Assembly (NCBI RefSeq): GCF_028389875.1
Contig: NW_026907680.1
Coordinates: 2,666,001 to 2,730,000 of the forward strand
Length of the DNA: 64,000 nucleotides
Direction of reading: 5' to 3'
DNA from: Rhea pennata
Taxonomy: Eukaryota > Chordata > Aves > Rheiformes > Rheidae
The translations under genes and the position numbers were made by a program. Numbering within the stretch: the stretch's first letter is position 1; each line of letters begins with the position of its first letter. The notes beneath the pieces were generated by a model. That model was not told where the DNA came from. It saw only the letters and a program-made list of their open reading frames with translations, and searched no databases. Below are positions 18,633 to 28,200 of this stretch, in pieces.

Positions 18633-21600
18633 CCGCTGCCGGGGAGCCGGAGGTGCGGGGCGAGGGCCCGCGGTGGGGCTCGCCCTGCGACCGCCGCTGC
18701 GCCGCCATTAACGACCCGCATGGCGACCTGCCCTTGGCCTCCCACCCCCACGGCATCCTCGCCCCCCGCATCCTCGCCCTCCGCATCCTGCCTGGTAGGG
18801 AGCCCGGGGGCGGCAGCGGCGAGGGGGGTCCGCGCAGGGGGTCCCTGTGCCAGCGCCCGCGCCCGCTCGCCTCTCGCCCGCAGTCGTCACCCACCAGCAG
18901 CACTTGAACGAGGTGCCAGCGTGCGAGAGCTGCGGGGCAAAGACCACGCTGACGGCCGAGAGCGCAGTGGAGGCCAACAAGCTCTCCAACGACGTCAAGG
19001 TGGGTCCGTCCCCCCGCGGCCCATGCCCATCCTGCTGTGCGGGAGGGGAGGGGGTCTTTTCTTTGGCCGCGACCTTCTCCTCTCTGCAGTTCGGCTTCAA
19101 GAAGTGGAAGAGCCACGCGACTGCCCGGCCCTGGGAGGACCGCTCGGAGATCAGGAAGGAGCTCTACTCCAACCTGAACGTCATCCGTGGCTTTGGAGGT
19201 GGGCGGCCGCTGAGGCTCTAGGGTTCGCGGCAAAACCCTGTTGGGAGGAGGGAGCCCGGTTAACACCCCCCCTCCTCCGCTGTGCACGTGGCGAAGCGGC
19301 TGGCGGAGCAGCGGAGGGGCCGGTCGCTGTCTGCAGGCTCCACGGTGACGTTGGACAGCGTCCTCTACGCGCTGCTCTTCGGCTGGTGGCTGGCGCTCCT
19401 CTACGTCCTGGTGGCCGCCGAGATGTTCCTCACCGTCGTGGGGGCTCCTTACGGTGAGTCTTCCCCAGGTGCCCGTCCCCGGTGCGACCGGGCCGGGCTG
19501 TCGTGGTGGGAGACGGGACGTGCGCGTCGGGGTCCTGCCCCGCGTCTCGATGCCGCTGTCCCCGCAGGGCGGCTCTGCAGGGACCTGGGCGGCTACTTCC
19601 TCTGGCCCTTCAGCAAAGTGATCCAGCGGGTGGAGGTAACGGCCGCGTGCCATCCGTACGTCCGTCCCCGCCAGCCCCTCCTCACTCTCCGCCAGGGTCC
19701 CGCCGCGGAGGCCGACGGCACCCGGGAGACCTCGGCCCTGCTCGGCGGCCCAGCGCCCGGCCGCTGGTGCCCCGCGGACCCCGGCTACCGGGTGAGTGCC
19801 TGGCGCGGGAGGTGCTGGACGGGGCCCGAGGGGCGGCTCTTTGGGAGCCCGGCTGCTCCCGTTCGGGTTTTTCCACCCTAAAAAACTGCCGCCACCGGGC
19901 CGTCCTTGCAGCAACGCGCTGCCGCCGCCGCCGCCGTGTGGCTCTGCCTGGGCTACCCGGCGCTGGCACTGGCCCACGGGCTCGTCTGCTTCGTCGCCTG
20001 GCTCCTCTTCTTCCTCATCTCCGTCACCAAGATGAGCACCCGCACGGCCCACCGGGTGCTGCTGCCGCCCCCAGAGCGGGTGCGCATCTGGCGCCCGCGC
20101 ATGGTGGGTGGCCCCTGGTGCTGGGGGTGGAGGGTCCCCTCTCGATGGGCTGGCTTTTGGCAGGGGGGGACACCCAGACCAGTGTCACCCGCTTGGTTTC
20201 CATCGCCCCGCTGCCGCCACTGCACACGAACGTGCCGCTGGAGGCGGAGGTGATCAAGTGCTGCTACCGCGCCGTCAACGCCTACTACTACAAGTACGCC
20301 GTGGACAGCATCAACATCTTCGCTGTCAGTGTCCTTTTCCCTGCCACTTCCTTTTTGTGTGTACGCGGGGACACGTCAACTGGGCACCTCCTTGAGGTAC
20401 CACCTCTCAAAAACCACCGCCCTCCCCCCCCCACTTCGGACACGTTCTTGACGGCTGCAGCAGACCTGCTGCTGCTGGTGGTGGTGACGCTGGTGCTGGG
20501 CTACGTGGACGGGCGCAACCGGCTGACGAGCTCGCCCGTGAAGTTCGCCCTGGCGCTGCTCTCCATCATGCCCCTCTCCTACTACATCGGCATGGCCATC
20601 GCCAGGTGAGCAGCTGCCTGGTGCCGGGGCCACCCCGCGGCGCTGCTTCCCGCCCCGTTGACCCTCTGCGCTTCCTATCCCCGCAGCATCTCGGCGCAGA
20701 GCAACGTCGCGGTGGGGGCGGTGGTGAACGCCACGTTCGGCTCCATCACGGAGCTCACCTTCTACATCACGGCGCTCATCAAGGGCGCCCATAAGGGCAG
20801 CAAGTGCTATGAGGAGATCGTCAAGGCGGAGCTGACGGGCACCCTGGTGGGCTGCGTCCTCCTGGTCCCGGTGAGCCCGGCGGGGAGGAGGCGCTTGTGT
20901 CACGAAAGCCCCCGTCCTCCAGCGTGGGAGGAGGAGAGGACCTCCTCGCCGAGGTCACACTGACAGCCACGTTCTCTCCGAGGGCTTGTGCACGGTCATA
21001 GGAGGCATCCGGCACCAGGAGCAGAGGTTCAACAGCCGCTCGGCGGGTGTCAGCTCGGCCCTGCTCTTCCTCTCCGTGGGAGGTGAGTGCCCCAGCGGCG
21101 GTGCCAGTGGGGGGAGGATGTCCCGTGCCGTGGCCTGGCGCCCACTTCCACCTCTCCTGCCAGCAGGCGTCTTCGCCCCGATGCTCTTCTCCAAGGTATA
21201 TGGGAGGCTGGTGTGCGGCGAGTGCCACAACGTCACCCAGAACGCGCTGGGCCACTACCTCTGCAAGAGCTGCCACTTCGACCTGGTAAGCCCCCAAACC
21301 GCGGCACCCATGGGCGCCCGTAGCCCGCCCGGCTCCTCGCCGGCGGCCCGCAAAGGGCACTGCAGGGTGCCCAGGGCACGGCCATGGCGCTCGCCCCGCT
21401 GATGGGCTCTCCGTTGCAGGTGCAGAACAACAGCATGCTCTACTACAGCCACGTCCAGTGAGTGTCCTGGGGTGGACCCGGTCCCTGTGTCGGGGTGGCA
21501 CTTCGTGGGTTGGCTCACAGGTCCTCGGGGAGCTGCCTGGTCACGGGCAGGGCGTCCTCCCTCCTGGGGATGGCACCGCTGTGCCTGTCTGGTCCCAGGG

Positions 21601-22016
21601 CTGGACCACGCTGCGTCCATCTCCCTCTGTCCTGGGACAGCCACCGGTGTTCTCAGCTCTGTGGGGTGCAGGGGAACGCCGGGGCCTCCAAAGGGCTCTC
21701 GCGTGGGGCTGAGCGCCGTGTCCCGCAGGCCCCTGGTGTACACAGTGTCCCTGCTGCTCCCTGCCGCCTACCTCATCGGCCTCTTCTTCACCCTGAAAAC
21801 TCACTTGCACATCTATGACATCCACATCAGCGACTGTCACAGTGAGTGCCACCCCGGCTCCGCTCGGCGAGTCCCCTGCTCCCCTTCCCACGCTGGGAGG
21901 CTCACGTGGGGTTTCTGATTCCTCCCTGCTCCTTTCCCCCAGGGCCCTGCCACCACCACAGCACCGTGGTCCACTGGTCTCGGTGGAGGGCACTGGTCAT
22001 CCTCCTGCTGTCCATG
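18633..22016 (+). CDS. CAX-type vacuolar cation/proton exchanger, 3'-truncated gene
   Basis: Fifteen exons with matching phases: 18633-18794, 18884-18999, 19090-19198, 19337-19453, 19568-19635, 19696-19791, 19912-20103, about 20178-20328, 20461-20605, 20687-20870, 20983-21082, 21167-21285, 21420-21457, 21729-21841, 21943-about 22016. The product matches the animal/fungal branch of CAX antiporters (yeast Vnx1-like; zebrafish Cax1), which move Ca2+ or monovalent cations into acidic organelles against protons. Supporting parts are GAPYG followed by YFLWPFSKVIQ, at least seven hydrophobic segments, the first alpha repeat SAQSNVAVGAVVNATFGSITE with its acidic residue, and a Cys-rich loop (CGECHN, CKSCHF). 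The family has a second alpha repeat; here the gene stops in exon 15 at a duplication breakpoint, so half the transport core is missing. No stop interrupts the exons. The start of exon 8 and its donor are uncertain, and the true first exon is not identified. This family is absent from placental mammals. Confidence 0.8.
20687..20870 (+). CDS. CAX exon 10 carrying the first alpha repeat
   Basis: Encodes ISAQSNVAVGAVVNATFGS and then ITELTFYITALIKGAHKG. The NATFGSxxE core is the CAX-family ion-binding signature; the Glu is expected to take part in cation and proton exchange. It begins by completing an AG|C serine codon from exon 9 and ends in phase 0 before GTGAGC. Confidence 0.8.
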
Positions 22017-23290
22017 CTGAACATCCCTTTCCTGCTTGAAACAAGCATCTGAATTATCACAGAGCTGAGCAGAAACTCTTCACTCGCTCTTCACTTTCTA
22101 TCACAGAAAGGCCCAGCACTTCCAGTGCCACCAGCAGGAGGGCCCCAGAGGCTCTGCTGGTGTGTTCACGGAGAGCAAGGTGCAACAGCGTGTGCATTCC
22201 ACAACTACATTCACCACTGCTGCCTTTGAAGGCAGGACTGGGCGATGTCGGGCAGGGCTCAGTGAACCCATGGGAAGGGCTCTTGCAAGCCAGCGCCCAT
22301 AGCTCAAGGCTTTTGCAGGAAGCACGCTGGAAAAGAAGGGCCCCCAGCAGTGACACTTACTGCTCTGCATTCTCGTCCACTTCATTCCCAGGCCACTCAG
22401 TAGGTGCTCCACCTTCTGAAGATGGCTTCCTCCCGCCTGGCACTGCCTTCTGGGCAGAGCATTCTGGGGTGCCTAGGGGTGGACTGCAAATACACACCGC
22501 GGGGAGGTGGCATGAGCACAGGGGGAGTAGGGTCTCCATTTCAGCCTGACAAGTTGGGCACCTGCTTCTGCCGCAGAAGGCAGTTCTGTAGCAGAAGCAC
22601 GTGGGTCCCACTGACTGGGGTCACATCCACAGATATGGGCATCACCCCCTAACAAAACACCCAGGGCTGCACGTTATGCCCAAAGTAGAGCTCTGGACAG
22701 AACCAGAGCAAAAATTTCTCTCCATGCAGGAAGGCGAGCAGCAGGGTCATCTGGCAGGATAGGCTCCGAGGCACAGCATTACGCACTGTGCTGCCAGCTA
22801 CATTAGCCACTGCTCTGTGGCCCCAGGGACTCTGTTCCGGGATGGGCAATGGTTTGCTGCCTGTCTTCCTTAGTCCGGTGGCCTTACGAGGTCATCCTAC
22901 AAGGGACAGCCTAAGCTGGAATACAGCCACACAGCTGTTGTGTTAAGGCAGGATCAAAGCAGAGAGGAAAGGTGTCAGGCTCTCACTCTGGTGCCAGGGC
23001 ACATGTCTGGCTGCTTTCTCCGTCTGTCATAGTTTCTTAATTCTGTCTTCAACACTTGAACTGTACCATATTCAGTGTTGCAGAGGTGGGAGGGGACCAG
23101 GTCTTGGGGAAGACTTTGCAAGGTACCTATTTACCACTAGCTCACCATGACATGGTACCCACCTACCTGCACCCAAACCTCTTCTGCTCGCTGGAGCTTT
23201 AACGGGCAGCAAGTGCTGTGAGCCTGGAGAGTGGCCCTCTCCTCCAGCAGCAGCTGCTGGTGCATCCATCAACTGCTCATAGCTCACCTC
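22016..23290 (-). repeat. Inverted copy of 9080-10310
   Basis: Starts abruptly inside CAX exon 15 at about 22016 and pairs in reverse complement with 9080-10310. It carries the minus-strand exon at 22361-22483. Confidence 0.85.
22361..22483 (-). pseudogene. CCDC81-like alternating exon, minus strand, one base short
   Basis: Counterpart of 9858-9981 with the same TATTTGCAG acceptor and GTAAGTGTC donor, but 123 bases: AATGCAGAGCA at the end, where the other copy has AATGCCAGAGCA. The lost base changes the exit phase. Confidence 0.55.
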
Positions 23291-24094
23291 TTCAGTAGAG
23301 CCACCCTGCTGCCTTCAAGTGTTTTGCTGGCAGAGCTCTAGCCATGCGTCATAGCCTGTGTTACACATCAGGGCTGCGAACGTTACAGAGCAACAGTCAG
23401 TGACTTGCTTTGCTGATAAAAGGTGATACAAATCTTTCCTAGTGATGGGAGGCACCTTTCTGTCTTCAAAAGCATCCCCCAAAATAAGCTGCAGCCATCT
23501 TCAGGGTGGTGGTGGTGGGGTGCTGCTAACAGTGCAAAGCCAAAATCATGTGTGCATGAACACACAGCAACCTCTAAGCCTGTGTGTGGGGCAGGTCATC
23601 CCTCCCCTCCCAGAGCCCTGGGGTGGCTGCTGCAGCATGGGGACAAGTGTTTGAAGGCTGAGTAAAGCGCCTTGCTGCTTCACCCCACAACTGACTTGTT
23701 TTCAGAGGCAGCGCTGGAGAGCATGCAGCTCTGGTTTGAGGGCTTGCTGCTAGGTAAGGCAATGCTTTTGTGCATCTTGACTATTTGAATGATTCAAGGT
23801 TCCCGCTGGCGCACACGAGCTGGGGGACCTTTGCTGCTTTGGGGCCTACCTCTGCCACATAGCTAGAAGGAGGATAAATTACTCCAGGCTTTGCTTGCCC
23901 GAGCTCCTGCTTGGCTTCGGCTGCCACTGCTGTTGCTGGAGGCCTGGCTCCATCATCTTCAAACAAGGCTGTCTTAAAGTACTAGTTTCTCCTTCCTAAG
24001 AGCAAATCTGCCTTTTAAAAAGAAAACCTTCCATGATGTCAGCGTGTTTCTACCTTTGCCAGAGCAGGGCTGGTTTCCTAAGGAGCAGAGGCTT
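23291..24094. other. Low-copy stretch; no gene recognised
   Basis: No counterpart elsewhere in the window that I can see. It contains a GGTGGTGGTGGGGTG tract at about 23505. Short open frames only. Confidence 0.5.
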
Positions 24095-24554
24095 TTGCTG
24101 GGCTTCCCTTCAGGGTAAAAGGGTGCTGACAGGAAGGCTCCCGGGAAGGCTCAGAACAGAGGCTGGGGAAGAACCTTCCCTTCTGGGAAAACAGAGCTGC
24201 CATAGCCCCCACAGAGACCTCCTGTCCTCCCTAGCAGGACTGCCCTGCACATTGCCCTAGAGTTTAGTGAGCTGCCTTCCCCTGCGCTTGCCTCTCTCTT
24301 CTCTCCATTCTGTCCTGGATCAGCCTTTTGGCTCTTCCCTGGACAAAAGCCTGCCAGATCATTTAGCTCTTTGCCCATATTCCCCTGCAGCTGCTCTTGT
24401 GTGGAATGGAGGGGCTGCTGTGAACAAGAGCAACGGGTATTTCTGCAGTTCTGAGAGGCAACTTCTTCTCTGTAGCATGGAAACATGGGCTGCCCTTGCC
24501 AGGAGCAAGAGCCTTTCCTTGGCAGCATCTCACCTCTCTTTCTCACCTTTGCAG

Positions 24555-24640
24555 ATGAAAATATGCAGGGATTCAATCCTGACAGGCACTAAAGCAGCTT
24601 CAATTGTGCCCCTTGAACCTCTTCCAAGTATTTTTCCAAC
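24555..24640 (+). pseudogene. CCDC81-like 86-bp exon (partial gene copy 2)
   Basis: Same boundaries and phase as 10775-10860; encodes MKICRDSILTGTKAAS and on. Undamaged in itself. Confidence 0.6.
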
Positions 24641-25290
24641 GTGAGTACTTTCCTTTCTTTCTTTCCCCCTGCCTGACAAAGGCAGCAGCCTCTCCGCACA
24701 GGTTTGTTAGGGCTGCATTGCCAGGGCTGGGGCAGGCTGCTCTGAAAGTGCTTTGGGAACAAGTCTTCCCAGCGGCTGGGTCCCAGCTGCCTGCAGGCAT
24801 GCTCTGCCTTCATCTGGGCTCTGTGGGTGAGGATAGGGTTCTGCAGAACTCTGTGATGTCGTCCACCTGCTAAGGGCTTTGTGTGTAAATGCTTGATGCC
24901 TTTCTCCTTCTTTGACACTGGGTGCCCAGCAACAATCCGTTGCCCACCCCTGAACACAGAGCCTTTGGGGCCACGGAGCAGTCTTGTAGTTGGCAGGACA
25001 GCAGGTAATGATGTGTTTCAGAGCCTGTCCTGGCAGATGACCCTGCTGCTCTCCTCACTGCCTGGAGAGAGTCTCCCTTGGGCTCCTGGAGCTCTCCTTC
25101 AGGCATGACGTGCAGCCCCAGGTGCTTTGGTGGGAGGTGATGCACTGATGTGGCCACAGTCAGTGGAAGCCCTGTGCTTCTGCTGCAGAACTGCCTTCTG
25201 CTGCAGGAGCAGGTGTGAAGCTGGTGAGGGCCAGGTGGGGACCCTACTCCCCCTGTGCTCGTATCACCTCCTCACGGTGTGTATTTGCAG

Positions 25291-25414
25291 GCCAGTGCCA
25301 GTCACCTCAGAGTGCTCTGCACAGAGTGCAGCAGTGGACAGGAAGAAGAAACGGAGAGAAGCCTGAGCACTAGCTGCGTGTCCTCTGAGTGAAGGCCGTC
25401 AGAGGTCTGGAGTG
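25291..25414 (+). pseudogene. CCDC81-like alternating exon with in-frame TGA (copy 2)
   Basis: Length 124 and both splice sites are kept, but the frame reads TGA directly after KKKRREA (around 25363). Copy 1 fails at nearly the same point by a different lesion, while the complete gene (49853-49967) is open there. Confidence 0.6.
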
Positions 25415-25933
25415 GTAAGTGCTCCTCATTGAGGCCCTTCATGTGCCAGCCTGCTTTCTGCCCAGGCCTTGTGCTATGGGCGCTGGCTGTACAAGAGCCC
25501 TGCTGGGCCCTGGAAGGCTTTGCGCAGGGCTTTGTTTTCAGAGATGCCAGCTGTGCTCTACTTCTGCAATGTATCTGCCTCTCCAGCACTCTCAGTGAGC
25601 AACCCAACAAAGCCTCTGGGGCTCTCTGCTTGGTGGCTGTGGAACTGCAGGGCGTTTCCACGCTAGAAGATGGAGAGTTTCTCTTCAGCTGTGTGATGAG
25701 TTAGATCTTTGGTGTGAACAAGCAAGGGATGTTCAGCCTTGCTGGGCTTCCCTTCCTGGCAGAAGGGTGCTGACAGGAAGGCTCACGGGAAGAGTTAGGG
25801 AACAGGCCTTTCCCTTGCGGGAAAAGAGACCGGCTCTGGCCCCCACTGCGCACCCCTGTCCTCCCTAGCAGGACGGCCTTGGCCTTTCTGCCGCAGGAGG
25901 GCACAGCCTGTTCCTTTCTGCCTCCTTCTCCAG

Positions 25934-26584
25934 GGGGAAGAAGAGCCATGGGAAGAGACAGGGACAAGCAGGAGAAAGAGCAGCAGAAGTGGCAGTGTCA
26001 GCGGCAGACCCGGTGGCAACAGAAGACAGAGCAGCAGTGGCAGGGGCAGTGGCAGCATCAGTGGCAGCCACAGTGCCAGCAGCAGCCCCACTGGCAATCG
26101 CAGTGGCAGCATCAGTGGCAGACAGAACGGCAGCCCCACCGGGAGCCCCAGTGGCACTGGGAAACCCACTGTCAGACAGAGCGACAGCCCCAGTGTCAGC
26201 AGCAGCCTCACTGGCACTGCAGCTGCAGGCACAGCAGCAGCTCCAGTGCCAGTGTCAGACAGAGCAGCAGCGGCAGTGGAAGCTCCAGTGGCGGGGACAG
26301 CAGCTGATCCACTGGCGGGGGCAGCAGAAGTGGAAGCCCCAGTGGCGGGGACAGCAGCTGATCCACTGGCGGGGGCAGCAGCAGTGGAAGCCCCAGTGGC
26401 GGGCACAGCGGCAGCCCCAGTGGCAGGGGCAGTTGAAGACTACATGTCAGACAGAGGGGAAGTGGCAGTGGGAGCCCCGGGGGCAGCGGCAGTGGCCACA
26501 GCAGCAGCCACAACGGCAGCAACGGCAGCAGCAGCAGCAACAGCACTGCTTGTGAGCCACGCGAGCACACAGGAAGTTCTCTGA
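25934..26584 (+). pseudogene. CCDC81-like terminal exon, frameshifted into an Ala-rich frame (copy 2)
   Basis: Has a sound acceptor (CTCCTTCTCCAG). It starts in the standard frame, GEEEPWEETGTSRRKSS and Ser/Gly repeats, as far as SLTGT. A net 13-base loss relative to copy 1 at about 26215 then moves it to the neighbouring frame, which is also open and reads AAAVEAPVAGTAADPLAG-type repeats to HASTQEVL and a stop at 26582-26584. So the exon is not truncated but changes character from Ser/Gly to Ala/Val/Pro. Confidence 0.55.
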
Positions 26585-26595
26585 AGCTGAATTAA

Positions 26596-27207
26596 ACCAA
26601 CTGCCCCAAGTCGGGTGCCTCTTGGCTGGGTGTGCAGTGAGATCATCCGTTTGCAGCATGGGAACTTTGGAGAGGCCTGAAGAGGAGAGCTGAGGAGTCA
26701 GGGCTTGGGGGCTGCTGCCAGTGCAGCTCTACACCGTCGTCGTGCTGTGGCTCTTCAGCTGCGGTGGCTGTGGCCTAGGGGTGTGCTGCTTCTTGTTGGT
26801 GTTGGGGAGAGGCGTGGAGAGGGCCCTGCCGTGGCCAACACATGTCCTGGGTTCAAGGGGCCTGTGGGGAGAGGAGGAAAAAGCTGCTGTACACCTCTGA
26901 GGAGAAGAAGTGCTTGAGCCTGGGCCCCCTTGCTGGGGCCCAGTGCTGGCTGCGTGGTGGCAGGGAACTGCCAGCTCTTGTGTGTGTCTTGGGTGCCCTT
27001 GAGTGCTGGGCTTTTGTGGGTGTGAGGGGAAGAAGGCGGGTGCCCAGGGCCAGAAAGGGAAGCGGCCACCCCAGAGGCTTGGTGCCAGCAGAGTCCATGG
27101 CCACCTGGGCTGTAGCACCCGGGAACTAGTGGAGTTGCAGAGACCGAGGGCAGGTAGGAAGGAGAGCAGCAGAGCCCAGAGCTGGCCTTGAGGCGAGCAG
27201 GCTCAGC
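26596..27207. other. 3' flank of terminal exon (copy M)
   Basis: Matches 8367-8984 in reverse and 54001-54620 directly. No gene recognised. Confidence 0.5.
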
Positions 27208-27394
27208 AGAATCACAGAATCAGGAAGGTTGGAAGGGACCTGTGGAGATCATCTAGTGCAACCTCCCTGCTCAGGCAGGGTCACCTAGACCATCGTAGAT
27301 AGGACTGCATCCAGACAGGCCTTGAATCTCTCCAGGGAAGGAGACTCCTCCACCTCTCTGGGTAACCTCTCCCAGTGCTCGGTCACTGTCACTG
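27208..27394 (-). mobile_element. CR1 LINE 3' end, part 1 (split by a provirus)
   Basis: Starts with the reverse complement of the ATTCTGTG tail and stops at 27394, where the LTR begins. The remainder continues at 33714. The uninterrupted version is at 7891-8366. Confidence 0.9.
27391..27394. repeat. Target-site duplication ACTG, left
   Basis: ACTG precedes the 5' LTR and is repeated at 33714-33717 after the 3' LTR; the empty CR1 copy has it once. Four bases is the length typical of gammaretroviral integration. Confidence 0.9.
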
Positions 27395-27783
27395 TGTAGT
27401 AGAACCAGATATGTATCCTGTTTTCATTTTGCAAAACAACAAAGAACCTAGTAATATGTATTGTGAAAAAGATGCTTTGCCTAACCGGTTTAAAAGATTA
27501 AAGGAACTTTGGCCAATCACTTGGCTATACCATAAAAGGTCAACGATCGACCTCCAACGAATGAGAAGAAACTAGAACCCTAGCAACAGGACTCACATGC
27601 GCAGAATGCTGTTACAACAGGAAGACGGAATGATATAAAAAGAAGAACTGGGACCCACCCGGTGCAGCAGTTGGCAGAGCGAAGACTCCCGTGTCGCCCA
27701 GTGCTGATATTTGCCTATATCTTGCTTGCTGTAATTAATAAAATTCTTATATTGGCTACACTGATTGAGTGAAATTTATGACA
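27395..27783 (+). mobile_element. 5' LTR of provirus ERV1
   Basis: 389 bases with TG...CA ends (TGTAGTAG to TTATGACA). A TATAAAA box lies at 27634-27640 and an AATAAA signal at 27737-27742, so R and U5 follow in order. About six substitutions and one 1-base indel separate it from the 3' LTR outside the duplicated segment there, which suggests a fairly recent insertion. Confidence 0.9.
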
Positions 27784-27786
27784 ATT

Positions 27787-27804
27787 TGGTGCAGTGACTC
27801 GGAT
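27787..27804 (+). promoter_or_regulatory. ERV1 primer-binding site, tRNA-His type
   Basis: TGGTGCAGTGACTCGGAT, three bases after the LTR, complements the 3' end of vertebrate tRNA-His with one mismatch (A for C at position 7). tRNA sequence recalled, not searched. Confidence 0.7.
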
Positions 27805-27987
27805 GTAACCTGTGAGACGGGATCTTCTTTGGCCTACCAGGGAGGCGCCCCGCCTATCAATAGGTGGCCTTGGCAGTCCAATCTCCCGTCCCGGTTGCAC
27901 CGACGAACCCAAATTTCAAGATATTAGGCAAAGGAGCCCTGCAGACCCTATAAACTTTGTGCACAAAGGTCCGGACGAAGACGTGGG

Positions 27988-27997
27988 ACGCGTGAGT
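27988..27997 (+). promoter_or_regulatory. Possible ERV1 leader splice donor
   Basis: ACGC|GTGAGT between the primer-binding site and gag, where retroviruses place the donor for env mRNA. Confidence 0.4.
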
Positions 27998-28200
27998 ACT
28001 TTGTGAAAAAGGAGATCCGTTCAGTCTGGGTCAGGGATCCTGGAGGCGCAGCGAATGTATGCGTGAGAGGGGGACTGGTAGTCCGGATTCCCCAAGCGAG
28101 TGTGGACCCTCAGTAGTGCGGTTCTCATTGCCCGCGAGGGCGTGAGCCATGAACCAGGGGAAGCGAGTGGATACATTGACGATAGAAGGCGCTCCAGAAG

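Larger units (their letters stand above)
24095..26595 (+). repeat. Partial CCDC81-like gene, copy 2 (direct repeat of 10320-13328)
   Basis: Direct, closely matching copy of 10320-13328 without the solo LTR at 11003-11733. Holds an 86-bp exon, a broken alternating exon and a terminal repeat exon, in the order and phase of the complete gene. There are no HU-domain exons and no promoter-like start. Confidence 0.8.

Noticed and set aside
17399..18907. A 502-codon plus-strand open frame (Ala/Ser/Thr-rich) running from the repeat exon into the CAX exon
   Set aside because: It is the antisense and shifted reading of the terminal-exon repeat, joined by chance to DNA upstream of the CAX gene; no splice sites or conserved domain support it as a protein.
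18226..20052. A 608-codon minus-strand open frame
   Set aside because: It runs antisense to CAX exons with excellent splice sites; high GC leaves the opposite strand poor in stops.
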